A DNA stretch of 64,000 nt from Candidatus Latescibacterota bacterium (GCA_022820485.1 JAJEFJ010000039.1:62001-126000), one strand, 5' to 3'; shown: positions 1-9,000, counted from the stretch's first letter. The notes: a model not told the origin generated them from the sequence alone. Made by a program: numbers and translations.

Positions 1-1
1 T

Positions 2-18
2 CAAGGAAAAACCTCCTC
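2..18 (-). promoter_or_regulatory. Ribosome binding site of a gene leaving the left edge
   Basis: On the minus strand positions 18-12 read GAGGAGG, a near-perfect Shine-Dalgarno. It is followed by a T-rich spacer and a possible TTG at 4-2, or by a start just outside the window. This implies a leftward gene beginning at the window edge, probably continuing the leftward gene series. Positions 19-155 hold nothing else that I can support. Confidence 0.4.
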
Positions 19-155
19 GCTTGTAAGAAGTGATCGCTGAGTTCGCGCCTAATTATGGAACGCCCCTCCCTCGCTGTCAAGAGCGGCAGAAGAGGCTGGA
101 TAGCCGGATTTTTCTCGGAGAAACCCTCGGCGTAGAGCGCATCCACAACTTCTCA

Positions 156-1031
156 TCAATCGCTCCCTCCCCCCGCTTCCAAGCTCCAATAGACCGTTTC
201 GATCCAGCGATGCGCTGGCACGAAAGACCACTCCCACGAGGCCCATTGAGGATCGAGACCCTCGGCGCTGATCTGATCGAGGGACATGCCCGCGCTCCGG
301 CGCGTGCGCACGCTATCCGTAGTTTCCACCAACATGCGATGATAGGTCTTCAGGTCGTCGAGCGTGGCGACCGGACCGTGGCCGGGGATGATTTTGGCAT
401 CTGTGGGAAGTTGCTCGATGAGCGTGGCGATGTGTTGCGTCAGGGTCTCGACGTCGCCGCCGTACTCTAGATCGACAAAGGGGAAGATGCCGTTGAAGAA
501 CAGGTCGCCGAGATGGGCGATCTGGGCGTTGACGAAGAATACGGCGATGTCCCCGTCGGTATGGGCGCGGGGAAAGTGAACGGCGCGGATTTCCTCGCCG
601 TTGAAGAACACGGATGCCGACTGCTCAAACGCAATCTCTGGCAAGGCAACTGCTGGCTCGGGCTCAATGTGCCGCTTGCCAAATTCACCGCCTGTCGCCA
701 AGCGTTTGCGGACATTGGCGTGAGCCAAAATCGTCGCGTGCTGACCAAAGACGCGGTTGCCGCCGATGTGGTCGCTGTGGAAATGCGTGTTGAAGATGTA
801 CTGGGGCTGACCGTCAAAACGGGCGAGCGCGGCGCGCACCGCGTCGGTCTGCGACGCCAATTTGGCATCTACCAAAAGAATGCCGTCGTCGCCGACGCAA
901 ACCCCCACATTGCCGCCACCGCCTTGTAACACATACACCGCGTCGCTGAGCTGGTGGAGCGACAACTCGGCGGTCGCCGGGCTAGCAGCTAACAGTGCCG
1001 CGATTAATGGACAAATGTTTAAGAAGCGCAT
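156..1031 (-). CDS. Secreted metallo-beta-lactamase-fold hydrolase
   Basis: A 291-residue MBL-fold hydrolase with an N-terminal Sec signal peptide (cleavage near ATA-EL, residue 21), so it should be periplasmic. The metal-binding set is complete: THFHSDHIG gives H83, H85, D87 and H88, followed by H157 (AHTDGD), D176 (HLGD) and H218 (PGHGP), which fits a di-zinc site. The ATG at 1031 follows AGGAG at a good distance. The fold covers beta-lactamases, lactonases, glyoxalases and quinoprotein-relay proteins. The GGGGNVGV/DDGILLVD N-terminus resembles the periplasmic SoxH/quinoprotein-relay-like type more than true lactamases, so the substrate is unknown. It is the last gene of the leftward series, 81 bases after a CRTAC1-type gene and separated from it by a palindromic repeat. 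Confidence 0.85.
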   Translation of the reverse strand: MRFLNICPLIAALLAASPATAELSLHQLSDAVYVLQGGGGNVGVCVGDDGILLVDAKLASQTDAVRAALARFDGQPQYIFNTHFHSDHIGGNRVFGQHATILAHANVRKRLATGGEFGKRHIEPEPAVALPEIAFEQSASVFFNGEEIRAVHFPRAHTDGDIAVFFVNAQIAHLGDLFFNGIFPFVDLEYGGDVETLTQHIATLIEQLPTDAKIIPGHGPVATLDDLKTYHRMLVETTDSVRTRRSAGMSLDQISAEGLDPQWASWEWSFVPAHRWIETVYWSLEAGGGSD

Positions 1032-1087
1032 GTTTCTTTACTCCTGGGATTAGCTGACGTTACGTAGCGTTTGTCATGCCGGCGCAC

Positions 1088-1116
1088 GTAGGGGGCGGTT
1101 TGAAACCGCCCCCTAC
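1088..1116. repeat. Perfect 29-nt palindrome (GTAGGGG repeat family)
   Basis: Two 14-nt arms, GTAGGGGGCGGTTT and its exact reverse complement, surround a single G. The hairpin overlaps the TAG stop codon (1113-1115) of the CRTAC1-type gene: the GTAG end of the repeat supplies the stop. Related GTAGGGGC-type repeats lie at 5326-5353 and twice at 49303-49374. There is no U tract, so termination by the hairpin alone is uncertain. Confidence 0.8.
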
Positions 1117-2732
1117 TTATCGCTATTTCCCTCTTCTATCGTCAAGTACCGATTGACCGGCAGGTCGGTAAAAACTTCTCGCTGCTGGTCGGGCCAGCGC
1201 ACTTCGAGCGTATCGACCCGCTCGACGCGCCCCAGCCCGAAGTGGAGGCGGCGATCCTCGCTGGAGAGGAAACTGCTGCCGCAGATGAGGTCGCGGGTCT
1301 GCGTCCGCTTGCCAGCGACCAGTCGCGCTCGAGCGCCAATGCCATCGCGGTTGCCGCGCGTACCAACCAAGCGCAGACCCAGCCAATTCCGCCGGTTGCC
1401 CACATCGTTGCGCAACAGCGAGGGCCGATCGTCGAGATTGGCCACGAAAACATCCAAATCGCCGTCGTTGTCAAAGTCGAACACATTGGCTCCCCGGCTG
1501 ACCCGGGGCACCTCGGCGCCGAGCGCGACCTGCGTAAACGTTCCGTCGCCAACATTGGCAAAAAGATGATTGGGCTGGGCGTACGCACTGCCGCTGCCGG
1601 CGCGGTCGATCTGCGGATACACGTGGCCATTGGCCACCCACAGATCGAGGTCGCCATCGTGGTCATAGTCGAAAAAACCCGCGCCAAATCCCACGTGCGC
1701 CCATCCCGCACGCGCCAAAGCAGCTTCCGCGCTGACATCCGCAAAGGTGCCATCGCCTTCGTTGCGATAAAGGGTATTGTACTCGTCTTCAAAATGCGTA
1801 GCGAGCAAATCGGGGTGGCCGTCGTTGTCGTAGTCGCCCCAAGTTATCCCCATGCTCGCTTGGATTTGTCCGCTGCGGCCATAGGCCAAGCGGGCCGGAA
1901 GGGAGCGGTCGCTAAAGCGGCCATCGCCGCGATTGCGATAGAAAAAGTTCGGACTAGAATCGTTGGCCACGAACAAATCGGGCCAGCCGTCGGCGTCCGC
2001 GTCCGCAAACAGGACGCCCAAGCCGTAGCCTGGGGAAGGGTGGTTGAGGCGCGCCCAAGCAGTGATGTCGGCAAACTCGTCGCCGTCGTTGCGATAGAAC
2101 ACATCCGCAGCCCCCATCAATCCCCTCGGGCCGACGAAGACCTCTACCCCCTTCCACTGCGCCCCCAAGCGTTCAACCTCAGTCGAATCGAATACCGCAT
2201 AGCTCGCCACGTATAGGTCGAGGTCGCCGTCGCGGTCGTAGTCGGCCCAAGCCGCACCTGTGCTCCAATAGGGCGTGGCCACGCCAGCCGCTGCGGCCAT
2301 ATCGACAAAGCGATCGCCATCGTTGCGGTAGAGCAAATTCTCCCGCAACTGGGTCGCGTACAGGTCTTGGTCCCCATCGTTGTCAAAGTCCGCGCTAGTC
2401 GCGCCCATGCCCCATCCACGGCCCGCGGCCCCAAGCGCCTCACCCACATCGACAAAGCCAGCCAGACCATCGTTGCGGAAAAGCGCGTGGCCGCCGCCTT
2501 TGCCATTAACCCAGTACAGATCCTGATCGCCATCGCAATCAAAATCGAGCGCAGCCGAGCCGCCGCCTTTGGCCTCGGGGATATAGCCCTTTGCCAAGCT
2601 GCCGCTCGTGTGGACGCGGGTCAGGCCGAGTTCAGCGGCAACATCAACGAAGGGCGCAAGCGGCTCGGCCGCGGCGCAGCAGGTCCACAGGACGCAGAGG
2701 CCGCCGGTTATATTTGCGGAAAATGCAGACAC
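1113..2732 (-). CDS. Secreted FG-GAP/VCBS repeat protein with ASPIC/UnbV C-terminus (CRTAC1-type)
   Basis: A 539-residue exported protein. After a signal peptide (about residues 1-22) come seven calcium-binding FG-GAP/VCBS blades carrying DxDxDGxxDL motifs, such as DFDCDGDQDLYWVNG and DYDHDGDLDLWVANG. These predict a beta-propeller. The last 90 residues match the ASPIC/UnbV domain (NRDGIGARARLVAG, then LHFGLG and EVRWPDQ). The start is GTG at 2732; its TAG stop lies inside the 1088-1116 palindrome. Family members are extracellular or periplasmic and probably bind ligands or proteins; no enzymatic role is assured. A second, lipid-anchored member lies at 49375-51048 in the other surface locus. 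Confidence 0.85.
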   Translation of the reverse strand: MSAFSANITGGLCVLWTCCAAAEPLAPFVDVAAELGLTRVHTSGSLAKGYIPEAKGGGSAALDFDCDGDQDLYWVNGKGGGHALFRNDGLAGFVDVGEALGAAGRGWGMGATSADFDNDGDQDLYATQLRENLLYRNDGDRFVDMAAAAGVATPYWSTGAAWADYDRDGDLDLYVASYAVFDSTEVERLGAQWKGVEVFVGPRGLMGAADVFYRNDGDEFADITAWARLNHPSPGYGLGVLFADADADGWPDLFVANDSSPNFFYRNRGDGRFSDRSLPARLAYGRSGQIQASMGITWGDYDNDGHPDLLATHFEDEYNTLYRNEGDGTFADVSAEAALARAGWAHVGFGAGFFDYDHDGDLDLWVANGHVYPQIDRAGSGSAYAQPNHLFANVGDGTFTQVALGAEVPRVSRGANVFDFDNDGDLDVFVANLDDRPSLLRNDVGNRRNWLGLRLVGTRGNRDGIGARARLVAGKRTQTRDLICGSSFLSSEDRRLHFGLGRVERVDTLEVRWPDQQREVFTDLPVNRYLTIEEGNSDK

Positions 2733-2828
2733 TAGAAGCTATCTCAATCGCTAGCATTTAGGTGCAGAGGCACCTCTTGTAACAGTCAATAGGATATCGG
2801 ACGGCCACAAGGCATATAAGATAGCTAC

Positions 2829-5321
2829 CTAGTACACACTGGCGACGAGTTTGGTGCTTGTCGTTTGCTCGCCCTCGGCATCTACTTCCACGCCGACGCG
2901 ACACAAATACAGTCCCGGCGGCAGCAGCCGGCCCTGTCGATCACGGCCATCCCAAGTCAGCCTTTGAACTCCTGCGGCGGTCGCGACCGCCTGCTCAACG
3001 CGCTGCACCGATTGGCCATCCAAGCCATAGACCTCCAGAATCAACGCCTTAGCGCCCTGCACTTGGAACACCGGAAAGACCAATTCCACCTCGTCGTTGA
3101 TCCCGTCCCCATTGGGAGTAAACGGATTCGACGACGCGGCCACCTCTCCTAAAACGGCTTTGGTAAAAGGCGTAAACACGGTCAGACCGCGGCCCGCATT
3201 GACCCCGCTATCTACCCGCTGCCACACTTGGTCGGCCCCTTGGCCGCGTCCGACCTGTACCGCAAAGGCATTGCTCACCAAGTAGAGCGCACCGGCAAAG
3301 CGCAACGACACGACAGCCTGCCCCTGCTCGACTAGCGCAGGCAGACGCACCCACAGCGAATCTGAGCCAGTCGGCACCCGCTCTAGCTGATCGCGTCCGT
3401 ACTGCTCCGCGCCCACGGCCCCGTCAATCAGGTCCATCTCCGCGCCCGGCGGCAGCTCCACCAGCACTTGGTCGAACCCGCTGTTGCCATCCTCGAACGC
3501 GGGCCGCAAGAGCAAGGTAAACGTCTGCGGCTGCCCGCGCTGGGACGCTTTGTTGGGGGCGATCTCGCCGAGAATTTGGCTGGCGAGGGGCGCGTCTAGC
3601 GCGAGGCGCAGAGAGCGTAGGAACGCGGCCGCGTCTGGATTGTCCGAGCGCAGGGTAGCCTCAACCATCACGTAGCGGCGCGGACTCGGCGAGGTGATGG
3701 GCGCGCCCGAGACCGAATAAGGCAGACTCCACGGGCTCCAATCCGCACCGGGAATGATAGTGATAGTCGAATCGCCGCGCTGAAAACTGAGCAGTTTGCG
3801 GTACTTGGCCTCGGTCACTTCTTGGCCCGTGTTCGAGAAGTAGCGGATGTGCTGGTCGAGTTGATTCCCGCTGCGGGTGCGGACGCGCACTCGGGTGCCG
3901 GGCGGAGTGCTAGCCGTCCACTGCATGGCCGACAGGATGCGAGCGGCGCGCCCCAATTCGATCGGCTCAGACGTGAGCGATACCTCGGGGAGGAAGCCGC
4001 GTCCGTATAGCTGTATCTCGCGGATGGCCGGGCGGGCCGACCCCTTGACCAAGGTGTAGTTCATCCTGAAGTAACGCGCCTTGGTCAGCGGAAACACATT
4101 GTCCTGAAAGAGAATATTGCGATGCGCGGTTCCTTCCCCACCTTCCAAGCCGCGCGCCGTCAACGCGACGTAGCTCAAGCTGCCGTCCGGTGCGCGGCTG
4201 CCGTCGGAAAGCGCGATCCCGTAATTGGGAAACGCTCGGCTATACCTATCGCCAAAGACGATGGCGACACGGTTGACCCAGTACCAGGTTCCCAAGTCGA
4301 AATAGATATTGCGATGCGGGTCCTGAAATACAACCGCTGGATCGTTGCCGCTAAAGCCCACTTCCACACTCCAGAAGGAGCCCCACTCGCCATCTACAGT
4401 TAGCTTTTCCGCGCCCAAATTGCCGTAGCCGATAATTTCCCCGCCGCGACCTAGGGCACCAAGGCTAATGTTGTCGCCCATGGTCCACACCTCGACTTGG
4501 GTCAGCCGCGGCCGCTCTCGGCGATAGTATTCGACCGGGCCTTGCCATTCCGCCTCAATAGCCTCGTATGTCGCTTGGTCTATTGGCCGCAAAACGCCGC
4601 TCGACTCGCGGCGAAAGTAGAGCACATCGCCGCGCTCTTCCTCCGGCAGCCTGCTCCAGCGCGCGGCACTGATCTGCTCGGCTTGGCCCAAATCGCTGGC
4701 CGTCGCCACCACCTGGAGAAACTGAATCAGACGACCGGTAAGCCCCGGGTCCACTTCGCGGGTAGGCTGTAACTCAAACTCATAGACGCGCTGCGATTTG
4801 TTTAATCCCTCGCTGTGGCCAGCGGGCAGGTAGCTGAAGGACTCGCTTTGCAGGAAGGCGGGATCGCCGTTGGCCGTGAGCACCTTGAACTGGAGGAATG
4901 GATCACCTTGGCCCTCAACGGCGAATTTCACCACCACCTTCTGCGCCCACACCAGCCGCCCCAAGTCGATTTCGACCCACCACTTGTCGAGCGGGTCCGC
5001 CAAGTCCGGTTCCCAGAAGGTATCCTCCCGACCATCTAGGATGTTGGCAGCCCCCGCGAGGCCGGTTCCAGCACTGCGGATGCCACCCTGCACCCCATCC
5101 CCATAGGTGAACGCGCTAGCGTCCAAGGCGGCGTTGACCTGCTCGCGGACAAATGCGGGCCGGACGCCGTCGTCGCTGAATTCCAAGCTGCCCGGCGGAA
5201 AACCCCACTCCGGCCAGTGCTCCGGAGCGACGTGCAACCCTTTCTCGTCGAGTTGGTACGCTTGGCACCACGCCGCCGCTGCCGTCAGCAGGGTTGTGCC
5301 CACAATCGCAACGCCTTTCAT
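2829..5321 (-). CDS. Secreted FlgD-Ig/discoidin-like surface protein, paralog 1 of 7
   Basis: About 830 residues from the ATG at 5321, which places a Sec signal peptide (MKGVAIVGTTLL..., cleavage after WCQA) at the N-terminus. A longer frame to 5387 would run into the dehydratase stop and lacks a proper leader. Modules in order: a discoidin (F5/8C)-like segment (about 90-190: ILDGREDTFWEPD, WWVEIDLGR); a second such segment (about 300-440, ending IREIQLYGRGF); a module with WSPWSLPY and SPSPRRY; a beta module starting LGEIAP; and a C-terminal FlgD-like Ig domain (FTPNGDGINDEV, LTWDGRD, GLYLCRV). It ends in SVY. The closest relative here is 14714-17233. It is probably exported and cell-surface; ligand binding is inferred from the discoidin-like parts. 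Confidence 0.8.
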   Translation of the reverse strand: MKGVAIVGTTLLTAAAAWCQAYQLDEKGLHVAPEHWPEWGFPPGSLEFSDDGVRPAFVREQVNAALDASAFTYGDGVQGGIRSAGTGLAGAANILDGREDTFWEPDLADPLDKWWVEIDLGRLVWAQKVVVKFAVEGQGDPFLQFKVLTANGDPAFLQSESFSYLPAGHSEGLNKSQRVYEFELQPTREVDPGLTGRLIQFLQVVATASDLGQAEQISAARWSRLPEEERGDVLYFRRESSGVLRPIDQATYEAIEAEWQGPVEYYRRERPRLTQVEVWTMGDNISLGALGRGGEIIGYGNLGAEKLTVDGEWGSFWSVEVGFSGNDPAVVFQDPHRNIYFDLGTWYWVNRVAIVFGDRYSRAFPNYGIALSDGSRAPDGSLSYVALTARGLEGGEGTAHRNILFQDNVFPLTKARYFRMNYTLVKGSARPAIREIQLYGRGFLPEVSLTSEPIELGRAARILSAMQWTASTPPGTRVRVRTRSGNQLDQHIRYFSNTGQEVTEAKYRKLLSFQRGDSTITIIPGADWSPWSLPYSVSGAPITSPSPRRYVMVEATLRSDNPDAAAFLRSLRLALDAPLASQILGEIAPNKASQRGQPQTFTLLLRPAFEDGNSGFDQVLVELPPGAEMDLIDGAVGAEQYGRDQLERVPTGSDSLWVRLPALVEQGQAVVSLRFAGALYLVSNAFAVQVGRGQGADQVWQRVDSGVNAGRGLTVFTPFTKAVLGEVAASSNPFTPNGDGINDEVELVFPVFQVQGAKALILEVYGLDGQSVQRVEQAVATAAGVQRLTWDGRDRQGRLLPPGLYLCRVGVEVDAEGEQTTSTKLVASVY

Positions 5322-5325
5322 GGTA

Positions 5326-5353
5326 GTAGGGGCGGTTCGCGAACCACCCCTAC
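5326..5353. repeat. 28-nt imperfect palindrome, GTAGGGGC family
   Basis: Arms GTAGGGGCGGTTCGC and GCGAACCACCCCTAC pair with one G-T wobble. It lies between the dehydratase stop and the FlgD-Ig start (5321) on the leftward strand, so in RNA it would form a hairpin just upstream of the start codon. It belongs to the same family as 1088-1116 and 49303-49374. Confidence 0.75.
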
Positions 5354-5383
5354 GCACGAGACGCGCGCACATCAATTTCCAAT

Positions 5384-6505
5384 TCAATGTGGATCGCCCA
5401 CGCGCCAGCAGTGCTTTTCCACCCCATCCATGTCCAGTTCAACCCCAAAACCCGGCCCGTCCGGCAGCACGATGCAACTGTCCTCCACCCGCAGCGGCTC
5501 GGTAATGATCTCGTCCCGCCACTCAATGCCGGTGACGAACTCCATGGGAGCCACATTCGGTATGGAAGCCATCAAATGCGCGGCCGCTATAATGCCGACC
5601 GGGCCTTTGGTGTTGTGCGGCGAGATGGGGACGTGAAAGGTATCGGCAATGGCCGCGATTTTGCGCACCTCGGTGATCCCGCCGGCGTACATCAGGTCGG
5701 GCTGCGCCACGTCGATGCCGTCTAGGTCCAACAATTGGCGGTAGTGGCTCTTGGTGTTCAGCCGCTCGCTGCCCATGACCGGAATGGAAATTTCCCGCCG
5801 CACTTTTGGATAGGCGTTCAGGTCATCCGGCGGCACCGGGTCTTCAAACACGTACAGGTCGGACGACTCTATGGCGCGGGCCAAGCGGATGCACTGGGCC
5901 ACGGTGAAGCGGCCGTGGCAATCGATCAACAGCTTGACATCCGGCCCCACCGCTTCTCGCACCGCGGCAAAGTGCGCTGCCGTCTCTGCCGGATGGCCGT
6001 CGTCCGCGTACTGACCAAAGTCGGCCCTACCCCGCGACCGCGCTCCGCCCTTGAGCGCGGTGTACCCCTCGTCCACCTTTTCCCGCGCCATTTTCGCCGA
6101 ATCCTCGGGCGTGGCACCACCAAAGTGCGTATAGACCTCGACCCGATCGCGGAACTTGCCGCCCAACAGTTCGACCACCGGCAGATTCGCCACCTTGCCC
6201 TTGATGTCCCACAGGGCTTGGTCAATGCCGCTCATGGCGCTCATCCACACAGGACCCGCCATGCGCCAGATGCAGCTCAGCGAGGAGCGCAGATAGAGCT
6301 TGTGCCACAAGTACTCGATGCGCGCCGGGTCTTCGCCGATCAGCTCCTGTTTGAGATGCTCAATGGCGGCAACTACCACCGGCTCCTTGTTGGAATACGT
6401 GGCCTCGCCCAAACCCACGAGGCCCTGGTCCGTAAAGACCCGCACAATCGTCCATTTGCGGCCCGGCGAGTCGATCAGAATGGTGTCAATATCACGTATT
6501 TTCAT
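5384..6505 (-). CDS. Enolase-superfamily sugar-acid dehydratase (galactonate-dehydratase-like)
   Basis: A 373-residue cytosolic enzyme of the mandelate racemase/muconate lactonizing group. The visible residues match the galactonate-dehydratase type: metal ligands D195 (LIDCHGR), E221 (FEDPVPP) and E247 (GSERL), the acid/base H197 beside the first ligand, H297 (SPHNTKGP) and E322 (MEFVT). The N-terminal capping domain is complete (MKIRDIDTILID...). The expected reaction is Mg-dependent dehydration of a six-carbon sugar acid to a 2-keto-3-deoxy acid; the exact acid cannot be told from sequence. The ATG at 6505 follows AAGGAAGG. Just upstream lies a remnant of a family-B gene end, and a five-codon copy of this gene's start sits at 7677-7691. 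Confidence 0.85.
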   Translation of the reverse strand: MKIRDIDTILIDSPGRKWTIVRVFTDQGLVGLGEATYSNKEPVVVAAIEHLKQELIGEDPARIEYLWHKLYLRSSLSCIWRMAGPVWMSAMSGIDQALWDIKGKVANLPVVELLGGKFRDRVEVYTHFGGATPEDSAKMAREKVDEGYTALKGGARSRGRADFGQYADDGHPAETAAHFAAVREAVGPDVKLLIDCHGRFTVAQCIRLARAIESSDLYVFEDPVPPDDLNAYPKVRREISIPVMGSERLNTKSHYRQLLDLDGIDVAQPDLMYAGGITEVRKIAAIADTFHVPISPHNTKGPVGIIAAAHLMASIPNVAPMEFVTGIEWRDEIITEPLRVEDSCIVLPDGPGFGVELDMDGVEKHCWRVGDPH

Positions 6506-6535
6506 CGCATTAACCTTCCTTTTGCATTGTGAAGA

Positions 6536-6559
6536 TCAGAGGGTGGGTTCGGCTGTTGA
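6536..6559 (-). pseudogene. Remnant of a family-B gene 3' end
   Basis: The minus strand reads STAEPTL followed by TGA, identical to the last seven codons and stop of the family-B gene at 7717-9000. It lies directly after the stop of the family-A gene at 6567. The following bases up to the dehydratase ATG also resemble the bases after the intact B gene. This looks like what is left of a deleted B copy. Confidence 0.6.
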
Positions 6560-6566
6560 AAGCGTT

Positions 6567-7610
6567 TCAGTCAAACAACGACGAAACTTCTTGTGCCACA
6601 CTGCGAGCTGCTTCTTGATAAAAATCATCGAGGATAGACTCGTCTTCCGGTACGAGCTCCGGCATGAAGTCCCTCCTGATGTTGAGTTCCTGCTCCAGCA
6701 CCGTTTCGCCCTTCAGCATATCCTTCACTACCAACAGCACGTAGCTCTCCAGCGCACGTCGGTCGGTATTAAAACCATAGATGCCAACCCAGTACGCATG
6801 TACAATGTAATCCAAGGTGTAGCGAATGTCCTTGGCCGAGGGATTCGTGGTGACGCGGACGCGGTCGAACCGTTTAATGAGCTCATCCAAGATGGCAGGT
6901 CGCACCGACTCATGCAGGGCTAGTATTTCTCTCTTAGCCTTCATTTTTGGGCGCACAGAAACCTTAAATACCCTGAAAAAACTGGCATTGGATGAAGATC
7001 CATTTTCAACTAGTCGATCAACCTGTTCAGACAAGCCCTCACTATTGCGCGTCCTCACCAACACCTTAAAGGTTCCTGTCGGGGCGTTTACTGCGCTCTC
7101 TTCCTCGACCAGCTCTTCCACCACCGGCGACCCCACGAATGGAACCAGCAGCGCCGCGGTATAATCCAACGCTTGAAATTTGAGCAGCTTGCTTTTGCTC
7201 GCCGCTTTGGCAATCAGCGGCTCCAGCCCAACATTCTCTTCTTTCTTTAATAGGTCGCCAGCCATATCCACGACCCGCACCAAATACGCCTTGGCCTCGC
7301 GCTCAGAAAAATGTTCGCCGTGTAGCGCAAAGAGCTGTTCGCCGAGGGCCGTGGACTTCTTACAATGCGTCTTTAGGTCCCGCAACAGTGAGACCAAAGA
7401 ATCCCGGCTCGCGGCAGCCGACAATCCAGACGCCGTGCTGACGTCCGCGACGAACTCGTCCAACGTTCCCTTGTCGTCCTGCTCCATGCGGTCACGTAAC
7501 TGCTCCAAAGCCACGCGTACAAAATCCGTTTCTTGTACAGCAGCGGCCAAAGCACTCGCTGCCATGTAGAAAAAGACGCAAACCGCAATGCGACACCGTA
7601 CGTTATTCAC
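6567..7610 (-). CDS. Secreted helical protein of unknown function, family A copy 1
   Basis: A 347-residue protein I cannot assign. It starts at GTG 7610 behind a strong AAGGAGG seven bases upstream. A Sec signal peptide (about 1-22, ending ALAAAVQ) is followed by a helix-rich region (about 25-180) that is nearly identical in the copies at 9019-10095 and 11615-12685: LEQLRDRMEQDDKGTLDEF, HGEHFSEREAKAYLVRVVD, ALDYTAALLVPFVGSP. The second half diverges among copies and ends AQEVSSLFD. It is last in the A-B-A-B-A array. The constant N-terminal half and variable C-terminal half suggest diversification or gene conversion. Confidence 0.75.
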   Translation of the reverse strand: MNNVRCRIAVCVFFYMAASALAAAVQETDFVRVALEQLRDRMEQDDKGTLDEFVADVSTASGLSAAASRDSLVSLLRDLKTHCKKSTALGEQLFALHGEHFSEREAKAYLVRVVDMAGDLLKKEENVGLEPLIAKAASKSKLLKFQALDYTAALLVPFVGSPVVEELVEEESAVNAPTGTFKVLVRTRNSEGLSEQVDRLVENGSSSNASFFRVFKVSVRPKMKAKREILALHESVRPAILDELIKRFDRVRVTTNPSAKDIRYTLDYIVHAYWVGIYGFNTDRRALESYVLLVVKDMLKGETVLEQELNIRRDFMPELVPEDESILDDFYQEAARSVAQEVSSLFD

Positions 7611-7676
7611 GCATCTACCTCCTTGCTAAGTGCGCGACAGTAGATATACGATAATACCGGGGACGCCGCTCACATT

Positions 7677-7691
7677 ATCGCGTATTTTCAT
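7677..7691 (-). pseudogene. Five-codon remnant of the dehydratase start
   Basis: Directly downstream of the family-B stop (7717), the minus strand reads ATGAAAATACGCGAT (MKIRD). This is the start of the dehydratase at 6505, and it is preceded by a similar leader (tcacagtgcaaaag against tcacaatgcaaaag). Identity ends after GAT. It marks the edge of an old tandem duplication that included A, B and the beginning of the dehydratase gene. Confidence 0.65.
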
Positions 7692-7716
7692 CGCCCTAGC
7701 TTTTGCACTGTGAGGA

Positions 7717-9000
7717 TCAGAGGGTGGGTTCGGCTGTTGACAACTCCGCGCCATTATACGCCCACTGCAAGTGTATATGGCTGGTCGAGTGTCTTTTGCT
7801 GATACGCCCCCCCGGCACATCCAGCGTCCGTTCCCAGCAATGGGGCGTCAACACGCCTTGCACTTCTTGGTAGCGATTGTAAGCAGTGATCCAAGTCGGC
7901 GGCAGAACGCCGGGATTGGCCTGCCTAAACCATTGCTCTTCTTGGGGCGTTAGCTTCTCTCTGGTCTCGGCCAAGAGCGCGGTGCGACAGTCAAAGAGCG
8001 CCTCGAAATAATGCCCGAACTTCCGGTCATCGACCAGCACGGCCTCATGGCAAGCCCCGTCCTTATGGCGCTCTTGCTCGAGATAATCCAAAGCCACGCC
8101 CTCGCCTAAGAAGCGGTCAATAAAATGCCAACGGACCTCTTCACCTCGGCGGCGCATGGCGGTCAAATGAGGAGGCAGGATGTCTCTATACCGCGCCCAG
8201 CGATCTTCAAAGAGCGCCTCAAATGTACCCCGCTCCCGGATGGAAGGATTCTTGCTCACATAAGATGGATTGGAGACCGCAGGGTCGAACGAAACCTCTA
8301 CCTTGTATTTTTCTTTAGTGGCGACTGCGCGATCTCCCCATCCCTCGTAGTGCCAAGTCGCCACCGGATACAGATAAGGGGTCACTGGAATCGCCGATAG
8401 GCAAACACCACCTTGGCAAGAAGGCTTTTTCAAATCTCTTACACTGGACTCTAACCACACCATCGCGCTCATTGCTCGTATCCCAAGCAGGCGTTGCCTA
8501 CCACCCATAGCTTCAATCGCCCGCTCTACTACTTCCAAGGCCCGGTCGCGGTCTGCGCCCATCTTGGCGAGGGGAAAGCGCGCGTAGTCCTCGCGAAAGT
8601 TCCCTTCGGCGGCCACGAACGCCAAGAGCAAGGAGTCGATATTCACATCGCCAGACCGCTCTATCTGTATCCTCTTTTCCAAGTGAGCCAAGGCGGAGCG
8701 TGCCTCGGGCGGCAATTGCTCTGCAATCTCGTCAAGAGGAACGGATGCGACGGGTTCCTGTGAGAGCTGCAATGGCGCAGCCTTGACGACCAACCGCTGC
8801 ATTTGCCGCTCGTGCAAAGCGGGTTTCGTCGGATCGAAGGACCTCGTTTCCAGTGTGCGCGGCGGCGGACGAAAAACCACCTGAAGGGCTGGTTGCGGAT
8901 CGGGTGTGGAAGGAGTCAACAAGACCACAGCCAAATGCAGAAGGACCGAGAGGAATAGGCAGACAGCCACTCTCTTGGTTTCGGTTGTGGACCACTGCAT
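7717..9000 (-). CDS. Family B copy 1: TonB-like membrane anchor plus LolA-like periplasmic domain
   Basis: A 427-residue protein with a short cytoplasmic N-terminus and one transmembrane helix (about 10-30) containing SVLLH. This SxxxH spacing is conserved in the TonB membrane helix that contacts ExbB/ExbD. A proline-rich stretch follows, then a periplasmic domain from about residue 155 (VVERAIEAMGGRQRLLGI...). Its GG(x)nL start and long strand-rich tail recall LolA/outer-membrane lipoprotein-sorting-like proteins. Both assignments are pattern-based and tentative. ATG 9000 follows AAAGGAG and lies 18 bases after the stop of family A copy 2, so A and B should be translated from one message. 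It is about 70% alike by eye with 10324-11574. Confidence 0.65.
   Translation of the reverse strand: MQWSTTETKRVAVCLFLSVLLHLAVVLLTPSTPDPQPALQVVFRPPPRTLETRSFDPTKPALHERQMQRLVVKAAPLQLSQEPVASVPLDEIAEQLPPEARSALAHLEKRIQIERSGDVNIDSLLLAFVAAEGNFREDYARFPLAKMGADRDRALEVVERAIEAMGGRQRLLGIRAMSAMVWLESSVRDLKKPSCQGGVCLSAIPVTPYLYPVATWHYEGWGDRAVATKEKYKVEVSFDPAVSNPSYVSKNPSIRERGTFEALFEDRWARYRDILPPHLTAMRRRGEEVRWHFIDRFLGEGVALDYLEQERHKDGACHEAVLVDDRKFGHYFEALFDCRTALLAETREKLTPQEEQWFRQANPGVLPPTWITAYNRYQEVQGVLTPHCWERTLDVPGGRISKRHSTSHIHLQWAYNGAELSTAEPTL

Noticed and set aside
30..929. Rightward open frames (146 and 138 residues) over the first gene
   Set aside because: They lie antisense to a complete MBL-fold gene with signal peptide and all metal ligands; they show no domain or ribosome site.
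1242..2216. A 324-residue rightward frame opposite the CRTAC1-type gene
   Set aside because: It is the antisense shadow of the repeated DxDxDG codons, which produces long valine/isoleucine-rich frames; the same occurs opposite 49375-51048.
2737..2826. Weak inverted repeats (AGCTATCT/AGATAGCT and AGGTGC/GCACCT) between the CRTAC1-type and FlgD-Ig genes
   Set aside because: Short stems without a U tract; expected by chance and not supportable as a terminator.
7626..7820. A 64-residue leftward frame containing MKIRD
   Set aside because: Not a gene; it is the duplicated start of the dehydratase running into unrelated sequence. Recorded as a remnant instead.
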